DNA of 25,918 bases. Source: a virus. The stretch is taken from positions 1-25,918 of IMG/VR virus record IMGVR_UViG_3300044695_002247. One strand, given 5' to 3'. A model generated the notes under the pieces. It was not told where the DNA came from. It searched no databases and saw only the letters and a list, made by a program, of their open reading frames with translations. The position numbers were made by a program, and so were the translations under genes. Every line of letters starts with the position of its first letter. Position 1 is the stretch's first letter. Positions 13,203 to 22,457 of this stretch are shown here, piece after piece.

Positions 13203-16200
13203 GCTTCTCCAGCAACGCGTCCTTCTGCGCCTTGGTAAGCGTCGGCTCTGCCCGGATGGCCCGCTCGTCCGCAAACATCTGCCCAGACCGCTGGCGGAAC
13301 ATCCCCGCCATGTCAGTAGCGGCAAGAAGATCGGCGTTGCGCTGCGCAAAGGCTTGCGCCTCTGCCTGCTTCCCACGCTTCATGAGGTCTTTGTAGCCTT
13401 CCTCGGCCTGCATGATCTCTTCCATGCGGCTGTACGCCCGCTCGATCAGGAAGCGCCCATCTCCCGTCTGGAACAGCCCGCCAACAAACGGCAGCTTGTT
13501 CAGCGACTGCGAAGCTTTCTCTCCTTCTGTCGCGTCACCCAACACCGGGTCCAGCATCCGCAATACGGAGATGCCCAGCGAACTGGTGTAGCCACGCGCC
13601 AGATGTTCCAGCATCAACGGCGATATACCCACCGCACCCGTAAACGATCCCAGCGTCTTGAGCACTTCAGGCGTTGCTTCCCGATAGCGCTGGGCCGTCG
13701 GCAGTTGTTTCTCTCGCTCAGATTCAATCGGCCCAAGAAGCGTCTGGCCGTACGCAGCTTCCAGCAAGGGCTTAGCGGCTGCCGGAACAACCCCCGGCGC
13801 AGACTGCATGAGCAGCTTGCCAATACCTTTGGCGGCCTCTTCAGCTTTTGTATCCCCAAGGATACTGTCCAGCAACGCCTCGGGCAGCGCCTTGAACAGC
13901 AGACCCACCTCGTAGGGGATCGGAATCTTCAGCATGTCCTTGGTCCCGGGCAGCGGCACAAAGAAGTTGGCATACCGCTCTTCAGGCGTATACTTCTTGT
14001 ACTCTTCGTTGTCCCGCATCAGGAACGCATACGACAGCGCCGTAACTATCAGCATAGCGCCACGGCTGACAATTTTCTTCTGAATCTGCAGCTTTTCCGA
14101 GAAGGGCATGTCGCCACGGAAGCTACGGTACAGAGCGTCCAGACCCTGAATCTGTGCGTTAAAGAACGGCACCAGCGTGGACATCACCTGCATGCTGGGT
14201 GACAAACCCCGACGGCTAAAGTTTTGCGACTCCATCGCCCGGAACTGCGCTTGGCGTTCAGACAGACCTTTCTTGATCCCGTCCTCGTAGATGGCCGTGC
14301 GGGTTGCCGCGTCGGACTGCAGGGCAAGCTGATCAAGACCACCCATGAGCTTGGACCATTTGCCGCGTCCGGTGGAAGCCGCCTCGATGAACCGCTGCAT
14401 ATCCTCTTCGTTGCCGGTGTAAATGTTGCTGCTCACAACCAGCCCACGCATAAGCGCGTCAGCAGACGGGTTGCGCCCAGCGCGCATCTTTGCCATCTGC
14501 TTCAGGGCATTGAGCACCGGGAACCCGTCCACCCCGCCGACGATGGCTGCGTTCAGCGGATCGCGAATCATCTGGCGCATCGCATATGCAGGCAGACGCG
14601 TGATGAACGTACGCAGCCAGTTTGCCGGAATGCCCATCAAACGCACTAAATCCGGGATGGTCGTCTTAATACCTTCCATGCCCTTGACGATCAGCTCGGC
14701 GGGAATACCAAACTGATCCGCATCAATCGTTGCAAAGTACGGCTCGCCCTTGTACTTATAGTGCACGGTGTTGACGTTGGACAGGCCGGGGCCTTTGCCC
14801 ATCTTGGACACAAAGCCAGCTTTCTCCAGCGCCTTGGTCGTCTCTTGTGCCGCCTTGTTGCGCAGCCCCATCCGCGTAAGCATGAAGGTGTTTTGGACAG
14901 CGCTGGTCAGGATCGGCAAGATTTGCTTGTTGTCGCCCAAGAGCTGCTGCAGATCGGGGTTGTCCTTGATGTTGCCGATGGTCATCGGCGTTTCCCGATC
15001 CACATACAGTTTGACCACGCCATTCTCGACACGGTAGTACGGGATGTACGGCGTCTTCTTCAGCCGCTTAACTTCGTCTGCCGTAAGGAACCCGGTTTGC
15101 TCCGCAAAGTCCATCAGCCCGTCGTTGTACGCCTTGTACTCTGCAATAGCGGCATCAACAAACCGCTTGGCTGCCGGGTTGGCGTTAAGCTTAGCCATCA
15201 CTTCGTTGTATTCAGCCTTAGCTTTTTCGGGGTTGGTAGCCATCAACCGTTCCCAGCCACGAGGAATAGCGTTGGCACGATCCCCGGCTACCTTCACGGT
15301 AACAATCCGCTCCACTTCGTTAGCGTTTCCAAGCCCTTCTTTACTGGCACGCTCCATAAACTCGGCCATGCTCACCAAAGTGGGGCCGCTGTTATCCGCT
15401 GCGTAACGCTCTTCCGTCTGGCCGTTGAAGGTGTCTTTAATAATCCGGACCCGACCCGACGTAATAAATTGCCCGGCAGCTTGCGTAGTCATGTCGCCCA
15501 GACGCATGAAGTACTGCGCGGTCTCAGCCTCCAGCGAAGACAGAGCGCCAGTTTTCTGGGCTTCCACAAACGCTTTTTCTGAGGCTGCCAGCCGGTCAAC
15601 ATATTGCACTCGCCCAGACAATCCGAACAAGTTACCTTGCAAGGTAGCCAGCGTCCCAGCAGGACGGCCCATGATGGACGACGGTTCTGCCGTACCCCGG
15701 AACATAGATGGCACCATGCCGATAGCCGTTTCAATCCTTCTGGACGGCAGGTACAACTCGCGCACCATACGGCTTGCCCGGTCGCTCACAGACTCAATCG
15801 GGGCGTCAGAGAACAGCCGCACAATGGCGTGCCACAGGCGCTTGTACCAAGGCTTCTGGTCAATCGCTGCACGGAAGTCCACGTTGGACTGCACCTCAGA
15901 CACAAACTCTTCGGTGTTCTCCAAACCGTACTGCCCCACCAGCGCCTTGTCTTTGCTGAGCTGGGCAAAGATTGCCTCGATCTCTTTCTTGGCGTTACGC
16001 TGACGGGTGGTGAGTTCAGCGTCAGGCATGCGCATAACGCGCAGGGTAGCCGCGTGCGTCACCTCGTGGATGATGTCCTCGTCCGCGATTTCCGTGGGGC
16101 GGAACCGAATTGTGTTTTCAACCGGGTTGAAAGCAGCCGGAACATTTTGGCCTTTGGCTTGCAAGTTCGGGTCAGTCCGAACCTTGGTGCGCATTACCAG

Positions 16201-19200
16201 CGGGCGCAGCTCCCGAGCGCTCTGACGGATAAGATCGTTCGAGCCTGCAACAGCCAGACGGTCCAGCGCATCCAACAGACGCCCGTCGCGGATAGCTTCC
16301 TGTACGATCAGGTCTGCGGGATTGCGGGTTGCCGTGGTGTACACCATTGGCACAAGGTCTTCGTCAATAGCAGACGACAGCCGGCTAGGTGCCACCGCTT
16401 CCGCTTCATCAAAAAAACTCTCGATGGATTCCTTCTCTGCCTTCTTTGCAGTTTTAACCTGCGAAGTTTCGTACATGGCTTTAGCCTGTGCGTACGAGTT
16501 GTCGGCCCTGTCTGCACGCTGCTGCGCAAGCTCCAGTTCGTCGTTGGCAAGTTCTTTGGTGACGTTGGTCTTGGCGTCACGGACGTCTTGTTCAGCCTTA
16601 GTAACGGCAGCCAGCGCGTCTTGCAAGGCAGCACGTTTGGCAATCAGCTCCGCCGTCGGACCCAGCCCCATCAACCGCTGGCCTTCCGCAACCATAGCGT
16701 TGACCTGCTCATCGGTCATGTCACGCGTCATCGCTGCAAACTCTTCAGTCTGCTTTGCTTTCGTTTCTGCGGTCTTCGCGCCTTTGATCTTGTTCTTCTT
16801 GACGTACAGGCTGATAGCGTTTGCGGATTCCTGCGACAGTCCAGCAGCGCGAAGCTTGGTAACCCCAGCCTGCATGATGGCCTTGCTGCCACCACGGACG
16901 TAACGAACCGCCGGACCTTCACGGCGGGTGGGTAGCCGCACACCTGCAACAGGCGCGGGCTGGAACGCGTCCTCAACTTCAGCTTCCCGCTCAACCCCCA
17001 CTTCAGTCGTTTTGACGGGGGCCTTGGCGTAAACCTGATCCAGTTCGGTGGTGGTATCTTGCACAACCTTGGTGGCAGCTTTGATTGCTTCCGTGTCACC
17101 GCTTCGCAAGGCTTTGCCAAGATTGGTCTCTGCCGTAGCCAGCCGCTGTTTGATATCAGCTTGCGCTGCCGTCATCAACTGTCCAGCGGTGTCGCGCTCG
17201 ACACGGATACCGGGTAAGCCCAGACCACTGCGAATACGTTCAGCCTGCGCCCGAGCCGCAGCAGCGGCATTGATAGCGTCTTGCTTTGCGGTTTCTTCAG
17301 CCTGCCGGGCAGCAATTTTGGCCGCGTTCTTAGCGGTCTCTTCAGCCTCTTGCGCTTTCTCAGCCGCAGCTTCCGCATCAGTCAGCTTGCCACGGATAGC
17401 TTGCTCACGCTGGAGCGCAGCATCGCGCTCTTTGGTCAGGGCATCAATGGTGCCCGTAGCTTCGGCCAGTCGCGCACTAATATTGGCCGCTTCGGTCTTG
17501 GCGTGCTCGCCCATTTGTTGGATAAGCGTCAGCCGCTCCAACCGCGCAACCATGTAAACTTGCTCAGCTTTAGTCTGGGCAAGTGTGGCGTCCGCTACAG
17601 CATCCCGTAGCGTTTGTGCCGAGCCGTACAAGTTGTCAATATAGAGCTGCGTCCCGCGCCGCTTAGCCGGATCTTTCAGTTTCTCCAGCCGTTTTTCAGC
17701 CTTCTTCACGTTGGCTGCGGCAGCGTCCAGTTTTTCTTGCGCAGTCGTAACGCCCTGCTCTGCGGTTTTCAACGCCGTTGCTGCCTTAGTCTCAGCAACG
17801 GAAGTCTCAAACATCATCTGCGCCACACGTTGTGCAGGTGGCAGCCCTTTCTTTGCCGACGTAGCGCGCTGATACGCTGCTGCAATATCTGCAACTTTTG
17901 GTGCCGTAGGAGCAAGCCGATCCCGCAACCGGGCAATCTCTTCTGCAATAGTCGTGGCTTGCTCAGGCGTGTAGTGCGCCTTAATCTCTGCCTCTAGCTT
18001 AGCTAAGGCATCTTTCAGTGGGGCCAAGCTTTCCGGAGCAGGCGCGCCGGCCAGTGCTGCCGTTGCAGCAGCCGTTTCTTTTTTGGCTTCAGCCAGCAGG
18101 TTGAATGCGTTTTGCGTTGCGGCTTCCATCTTGCCGGTCTGTGCCGCCGTAGGCACTTTAGCCTTGCTGTCCGTGCTAACAACCCAGCTTCGCTTGGACT
18201 TAGGCTTCTCCGTCAACGCCTTCCCGCGCCCGGACACAAACCCCTGCGCTTCACCTGTGGTGATGCGTTCAGCCTCGATGTCACCCAACTCAACACCGCG
18301 CTTAGCAGCCTCCTGCTGCTCATACATGCGCTGGCGTTTTTCAAGGTCTGCAACAGCTTGTTTCTTTTTCTCAGCGTCGGCAAGTGCCTCGTCACGTGCA
18401 CGCTCTAGACTGGGACGCAGGTCTTGTGCGCCGGCAGTACCGGCAAGCTTGGCAAGGTTTAGGAAACGCTTAACCTCGGCGTCGGCTTGCTCCAGTTCTT
18501 TGGAGCGGCGTTCAGACTGAGCAAGTTCTGCTCGGGCTGTTTCCAGTTCGTTACGAAGCTCGTTGGCACGATCCAAGTACGCGTTATCCTTGCGCCGGTC
18601 TTCCGGCAACGCGTCACTAAGCGCAATCTGTTTTTCAATCTGATCTTCCAGCGCTTTAATCTTGCCTTCACGCCGAATCTTTTCGTTTCGCTCACGCTCA
18701 ATGTTCTGCTGGTAGGTGGTAGCAACTTCTTGGAAGTACTTCGGCCCCATCTCGTCCAGACGCCCCAGCGCCTTGCGCACGTCTTCCACTTTCTGCGTGG
18801 CTTTGGCGTAGTCCGTCTTGGCCTTGGTAATTGCTTCCGGTGCAACAGGCTTGTACTCAAACTGAGCAAAGCGTTGAGCCATGCCGGGCAGCAGGCTTTC
18901 TTGCACTTCGGCTTCCGGCTTAGTCGGGCCGGTCGCAGCTTCAATCCGCCCTTGCAACTCAGCACGCGCAGCTTCCAGACGCTGGACAGCGTCGCCCTTG
19001 AACATGCCAGACGCCAGCGCACGCTCGATGCCAGCCAGCTCTTTGCGCATCTCGGCGACTTCGCCGGTCTCTTCCACGGCAGGGGCTGCCTGCCCGGCTT
19101 GCTGTTTGTTGTACTCAGCTTTAAGTGCAACATTTTCTTCCAGCAGCGGCTTGAGTTCCGCAACCAGCTTGTCCCGCGCTGCGATCTTCTCAGGGTCGGT

Positions 19201-22200
19201 CGGACGCCCGGCGTACTTCAGGTCTTGCCGAATCTGTTTGATCTGCTTATCGTTGGCCGCAATCCGCGCAGGGATGTCCGCGCCAGCAAGGGCAGCAGGT
19301 CTGGCCCCGGTCGCAACACGCCGACCTTTAGTTTTAGCCGCAACTTCTTGCGGAGTTCCTTTTGAAAACTCAGTAATGAGATCGTCAAACCGTTCCTCAA
19401 GCGTCTGCTCGGTAAGCATGGGTAGTGACGGCGTACGTTGCGCCAAAGCGTCTACTTGCCGTTGAGCCACAGCCACGCGTGTTTCAGCCGCCATGCCCGC
19501 ACGGACAACCGGATCGGTTTGAATCAGCTCGGTGATATCCACCACGCCTTTACGGCGAGCGTCCGATAACACCTTGCGCATGTCATAGACTGCTTCAAGG
19601 GTTTCGTTTTCTACTTTCCGCAACTTTTCTACAGCAGCTGCGTACTCTTCTTGCTGCCGTCCCACCGGCTGTTTAATTTGCCGCGTAAACTCTTGACGCA
19701 AAAGCTGCTCAAGCTCTCTGTCGTATTCCGCACCAAGAGGCGTAAGCTTTGCACGCTGGCGACGAAGATCAACTTCAATTCGAGCCAGTTCAGTAATTGC
19801 GTTTTTTACACGCTCAACATTTCGTTCAGCGTTGCGGCGTTCCGCGTCGGTTTTGGCTTCTCGTAAAGCCGGTTCAAATTCGTTAACGTACGCAACAACA
19901 AGCTCTTCTCGTCGAGATGCAACCTGATCAATTTCGGCGGCTGTGACGGGCTGCTCCCCGCCCAGCGTGGTCAGATCAAGTTGCCGCTCGCCTTCCGGAC
20001 CCTGCAGTGTCAGCGTTTCTTGGGTCTCCGTAACACCCAGCGCCGGAGCCAGATACTGATCCAACAACGCTTCAATGTCGCGGTCACGCTGAGCCACAAG
20101 CTCGGCGTCAGTAACCCGGGGTGCCAGCTCACCCGTCTCAACAGCAGGAGCCAACTCGCGCTGGCCTTCACGCACAGGCTCTTGTGCGGCCAAACGCGTT
20201 TTAATAACGTCGATGCTCTGGCGTATGGTGGCAACACGCGCCGCCAAACCTGCGGGAACTGGTCTGTTCTGGCTTTGTAGCGTTTGTATTTGCCGATTAA
20301 ACTGCGCAAGATTTTTATTTAGCTGCTCAAGATTGATCAGTTCTTGATTGCGCTGGCGAATCTGTTCCGCAGTTTTTCTAGCCTCTTCCGTGATTTCTTT
20401 CTTACGGCGACGAATTTCTTCTGTTAGCCCAGACTCAGGCGTGATTGCCATCCGCTGCAGCGCAGCACGTTCAGCGTCCAGTTTCTCGCGTAGCGCCTTG
20501 ACCCGCTCACGCTCGTCCGCAATCACGTCGCCCAAATCCCGCGTCTTTACTTCACGCAGGTCTTCTTCACCAAACAAAGCAGGCTGTTCTTGCACAGCCT
20601 CCATCTCACGAATCTTTGCCAGCGTCGGGCCAATGTCTTCGCCAAGCTCCGCCTGTTTCTCCAGTTGCTTGCGCAGGGTGGATAGCGTTTTTTCTTTATC
20701 GACCGGCTTTGCAGTCTCGGTCGGCTTGTACTTCTGGGAAAGCTTGCGTGCCTCATCCAGCTCAGTAATAGCGTTGCGAATCTGGGATGCGGTGCTATTA
20801 AGCTGCTCAAGCTGTTGGTATTGAGCAGGGGTCAGCGTATCGACAGCGACAAGGTCTTTGATTTGCGTCTGATACTCTTCCAGCCGCGCTTGCGCACGCT
20901 GCGACGCCTCACCCAGCATCGACACGTCAGGCAGCAAGTTAGCAATCTGATTCTGTGCTTCGTTTTGTTTTTGCTGCAGCAGCGCAACCTGCTGCGTATC
21001 ACCGGCTTTCTGGGCCTGCTTAATCTGGCTATCAAAAGAGGTGATGTACGTGTTCAGGGATCGAATCTGCCCCGGCACCGACAAGTCCTGCACGCCGGCA
21101 GGCTCGCCAAAGACATCTAGCTGCGCGCCCTCCGGGGCAGCCCCGACACGCTCAACGCGTTGCCGCTCCAGAATGCGAGGGCGCAGCACATCAAAAGCCT
21201 GCGTGTACTCTTCCAGCGTATTCTTATACTCGTCGCTCTTTCTGAACTCCTCCAGCGCTTCTTTAGCGCGGCGGCGCTCTTCCACAGCCAGCAGGTCGTT
21301 CTTGTCCACCTTGCCTTTGGTGGCAGCTTCAAGCTGTTGCTCAGTGGCTTTTACCTGCGCAAAGCGTTTTTCCAGATCGTCGATGTACTCCGGGGTTTGG
21401 CGGAAGGCCGCTTGGCGGGCAGTTTCAGCATCCGCTTCGGTTTGCAAGCGTGCAGCTTCTTCTGCCCGGCGGTCTTGTTCTTCTCTGATGCGGGTATCAC
21501 CCGGGCCACGGATAGCTGCAACCGGCACAGCGCCCAGCGCGCCCATGATGCCTTCTTGCGCAGCTTGCCCAGCCACGCCTTGGAAAGCCGCAACATCCCG
21601 CCCCTCACGTTGAAGCGCTAAGTTAGCAGCCAGTCGTTCCTGACCGCCTTGGAATGCTTCGGTGGGAACATCGGTAGCAACAGCAGTACCAATTCGCCCC
21701 AAGGCCGTACGCCCTGCCGTTTCTGCAGCACCGGGAGTCAGCAGGCGTTCTGCACCAAAGCGCCCCGCAACGTATCCCGCCCCTGCCCCGAGAAGAATTT
21801 GATCAATATTTTTGCCAAAATAATCTTGGGCAGCCCCGGCTTTGGCACGGGCTTGCTCTTCCGGAACACCGTCTTGGCGCTCCGCTTCGTACACGCGCTC
21901 GTAGATTGCGCCCTTAACAGCACCGGCACCTTGTGCCGTACCGATGGCAGCAGGAGCAGCACGGGCCACCGTAGTAGCAGCAGCCGTCGCTCTAGCACCC
22001 AGACCCAGCGCGGCAGCGGCTGGTCCCAAGAACATGGTGGGAAGATAGGGAACAAAAGAACCCAGCGCTTGGGCAGTGGACTGCAGCGGGGCCTCGGCTA
22101 CGTTTCGCAACGCAGCTTTAATCTCTTCTGCCGTGCTGCCCGACTCTTCCGCTTTCTTTGTGCGCTCTTGTTGGCGGCGCAACTCGGCTTGCCGGGCGGG

Positions 22201-22455
22201 AGACAGACGCTGCTGAAGCGCTTCGCCGGCTTTCTCTAGCTGCTGAGACGCAATGTTTTCTGCGCCTGCAACATCAGTCAGCGCCTTGGTGCTACCAACA
22301 GCGCCCTGACCAAAAGAGGTCAGTAGGTCTTTGAACGAGAATCCGGCAGAGGGGGCCGGGAACTGTTGCCGCAGTATCTCCGCTGCTTTTTCTAGAGAGA
22401 CGCTGTCGGGAAACTCTACGACGCGGCCATCTGGCAAAGCAACGGTGTACGGCAT
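13135..22455 (-). CDS. giant polyvalent virion protein with zincin domain and long coiled coils
   Basis: A 3106-aa protein. Residues 1-33 carry the LPDGRVVEFPDSVSLEKA motif seen at the front of large phage virion proteins. Residues 130-310 are Ala/Gly-rich and hydrophobic in patches. About 320-2020 is charged, heptad-like coiled coil broken by Pro/Gly segments. A zincin motif HEVTH (H2130, E2131, H2134) follows, with downstream TEEFVSE as possible third ligand. The last 600 residues resemble a large-polyvalent-protein-associated domain (LPD38-like, from memory) with one hydrophobic segment near 2792-2815. I see no cysteine anywhere. Large polyvalent proteins are thought to be packaged and injected; gene order suggests a gp16-like ejection role. 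It is read from the ATG at 22455, 2 nt after its upstream neighbour. Confidence 0.93.
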   Translation of the reverse strand: MPYTVALPDGRVVEFPDSVSLEKAAEILRQQFPAPSAGFSFKDLLTSFGQGAVGSTKALTDVAGAENIASQQLEKAGEALQQRLSPARQAELRRQQERTKKAEESGSTAEEIKAALRNVAEAPLQSTAQALGSFVPYLPTMFLGPAAAALGLGARATAAATTVARAAPAAIGTAQGAGAVKGAIYERVYEAERQDGVPEEQARAKAGAAQDYFGKNIDQILLGAGAGYVAGRFGAERLLTPGAAETAGRTALGRIGTAVATDVPTEAFQGGQERLAANLALQREGRDVAAFQGVAGQAAQEGIMGALGAVPVAAIRGPGDTRIREEQDRRAEEAARLQTEADAETARQAAFRQTPEYIDDLEKRFAQVKATEQQLEAATKGKVDKNDLLAVEERRRAKEALEEFRKSDEYKNTLEEYTQAFDVLRPRILERQRVERVGAAPEGAQLDVFGEPAGVQDLSVPGQIRSLNTYITSFDSQIKQAQKAGDTQQVALLQQKQNEAQNQIANLLPDVSMLGEASQRAQARLEEYQTQIKDLVAVDTLTPAQYQQLEQLNSTASQIRNAITELDEARKLSQKYKPTETAKPVDKEKTLSTLRKQLEKQAELGEDIGPTLAKIREMEAVQEQPALFGEEDLREVKTRDLGDVIADERERVKALREKLDAERAALQRMAITPESGLTEEIRRRKKEITEEARKTAEQIRQRNQELINLEQLNKNLAQFNRQIQTLQSQNRPVPAGLAARVATIRQSIDVIKTRLAAQEPVREGQRELAPAVETGELAPRVTDAELVAQRDRDIEALLDQYLAPALGVTETQETLTLQGPEGERQLDLTTLGGEQPVTAAEIDQVASRREELVVAYVNEFEPALREAKTDAERRNAERNVERVKNAITELARIEVDLRRQRAKLTPLGAEYDRELEQLLRQEFTRQIKQPVGRQQEEYAAAVEKLRKVENETLEAVYDMRKVLSDARRKGVVDITELIQTDPVVRAGMAAETRVAVAQRQVDALAQRTPSLPMLTEQTLEERFDDLITEFSKGTPQEVAAKTKGRRVATGARPAALAGADIPARIAANDKQIKQIRQDLKYAGRPTDPEKIAARDKLVAELKPLLEENVALKAEYNKQQAGQAAPAVEETGEVAEMRKELAGIERALASGMFKGDAVQRLEAARAELQGRIEAATGPTKPEAEVQESLLPGMAQRFAQFEYKPVAPEAITKAKTDYAKATQKVEDVRKALGRLDEMGPKYFQEVATTYQQNIERERNEKIRREGKIKALEDQIEKQIALSDALPEDRRKDNAYLDRANELRNELETARAELAQSERRSKELEQADAEVKRFLNLAKLAGTAGAQDLRPSLERARDEALADAEKKKQAVADLEKRQRMYEQQEAAKRGVELGDIEAERITTGEAQGFVSGRGKALTEKPKSKRSWVVSTDSKAKVPTAAQTGKMEAATQNAFNLLAEAKKETAAATAALAGAPAPESLAPLKDALAKLEAEIKAHYTPEQATTIAEEIARLRDRLAPTAPKVADIAAAYQRATSAKKGLPPAQRVAQMMFETSVAETKAATALKTAEQGVTTAQEKLDAAAANVKKAEKRLEKLKDPAKRRGTQLYIDNLYGSAQTLRDAVADATLAQTKAEQVYMVARLERLTLIQQMGEHAKTEAANISARLAEATGTIDALTKERDAALQREQAIRGKLTDAEAAAEKAQEAEETAKNAAKIAARQAEETAKQDAINAAAAARAQAERIRSGLGLPGIRVERDTAGQLMTAAQADIKQRLATAETNLGKALRSGDTEAIKAATKVVQDTTTELDQVYAKAPVKTTEVGVEREAEVEDAFQPAPVAGVRLPTRREGPAVRYVRGGSKAIMQAGVTKLRAAGLSQESANAISLYVKKNKIKGAKTAETKAKQTEEFAAMTRDMTDEQVNAMVAEGQRLMGLGPTAELIAKRAALQDALAAVTKAEQDVRDAKTNVTKELANDELELAQQRADRADNSYAQAKAMYETSQVKTAKKAEKESIESFFDEAEAVAPSRLSSAIDEDLVPMVYTTATRNPADLIVQEAIRDGRLLDALDRLAVAGSNDLIRQSARELRPLVMRTKVRTDPNLQAKGQNVPAAFNPVENTIRFRPTEIADEDIIHEVTHAATLRVMRMPDAELTTRQRNAKKEIEAIFAQLSKDKALVGQYGLENTEEFVSEVQSNVDFRAAIDQKPWYKRLWHAIVRLFSDAPIESVSDRASRMVRELYLPSRRIETAIGMVPSMFRGTAEPSSIMGRPAGTLATLQGNLFGLSGRVQYVDRLAASEKAFVEAQKTGALSSLEAETAQYFMRLGDMTTQAAGQFITSGRVRIIKDTFNGQTEERYAADNSGPTLVSMAEFMERASKEGLGNANEVERIVTVKVAGDRANAIPRGWERLMATNPEKAKAEYNEVMAKLNANPAAKRFVDAAIAEYKAYNDGLMDFAEQTGFLTADEVKRLKKTPYIPYYRVENGVVKLYVDRETPMTIGNIKDNPDLQQLLGDNKQILPILTSAVQNTFMLTRMGLRNKAAQETTKALEKAGFVSKMGKGPGLSNVNTVHYKYKGEPYFATIDADQFGIPAELIVKGMEGIKTTIPDLVRLMGIPANWLRTFITRLPAYAMRQMIRDPLNAAIVGGVDGFPVLNALKQMAKMRAGRNPSADALMRGLVVSSNIYTGNEEDMQRFIEAASTGRGKWSKLMGGLDQLALQSDAATRTAIYEDGIKKGLSERQAQFRAMESQNFSRRGLSPSMQVMSTLVPFFNAQIQGLDALYRSFRGDMPFSEKLQIQKKIVSRGAMLIVTALSYAFLMRDNEEYKKYTPEERYANFFVPLPGTKDMLKIPIPYEVGLLFKALPEALLDSILGDTKAEEAAKGIGKLLMQSAPGVVPAAAKPLLEAAYGQTLLGPIESEREKQLPTAQRYREATPEVLKTLGSFTGAVGISPLMLEHLARGYTSSLGISVLRMLDPVLGDATEGEKASQSLNKLPFVGGLFQTGDGRFLIERAYSRMEEIMQAEEGYKDLMKRGKQAEAQAFAQRNADLLAATDMAGMFRQRSGQMFADERAIRAEPTLTKAQKDALLEKLKAARNEEARQFYAASERSTRQ

Positions 22456-22457
22456 AT

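Noticed and set aside
15604-16935. Plus-strand ORF (443 codons) opposite the giant gene
   Set aside because: Several plus-strand frames are open here because the giant gene is Ala/Gln/Arg-rich; the translations are low in motif content and unsupported.
13135-22455. Giant ORF as an assembly artefact or fused genes
   Set aside because: The frame is continuous with uniform composition, its 5' and 3' ends carry recognisable phage-type motifs, and giant proteins of this sort are known from phages.
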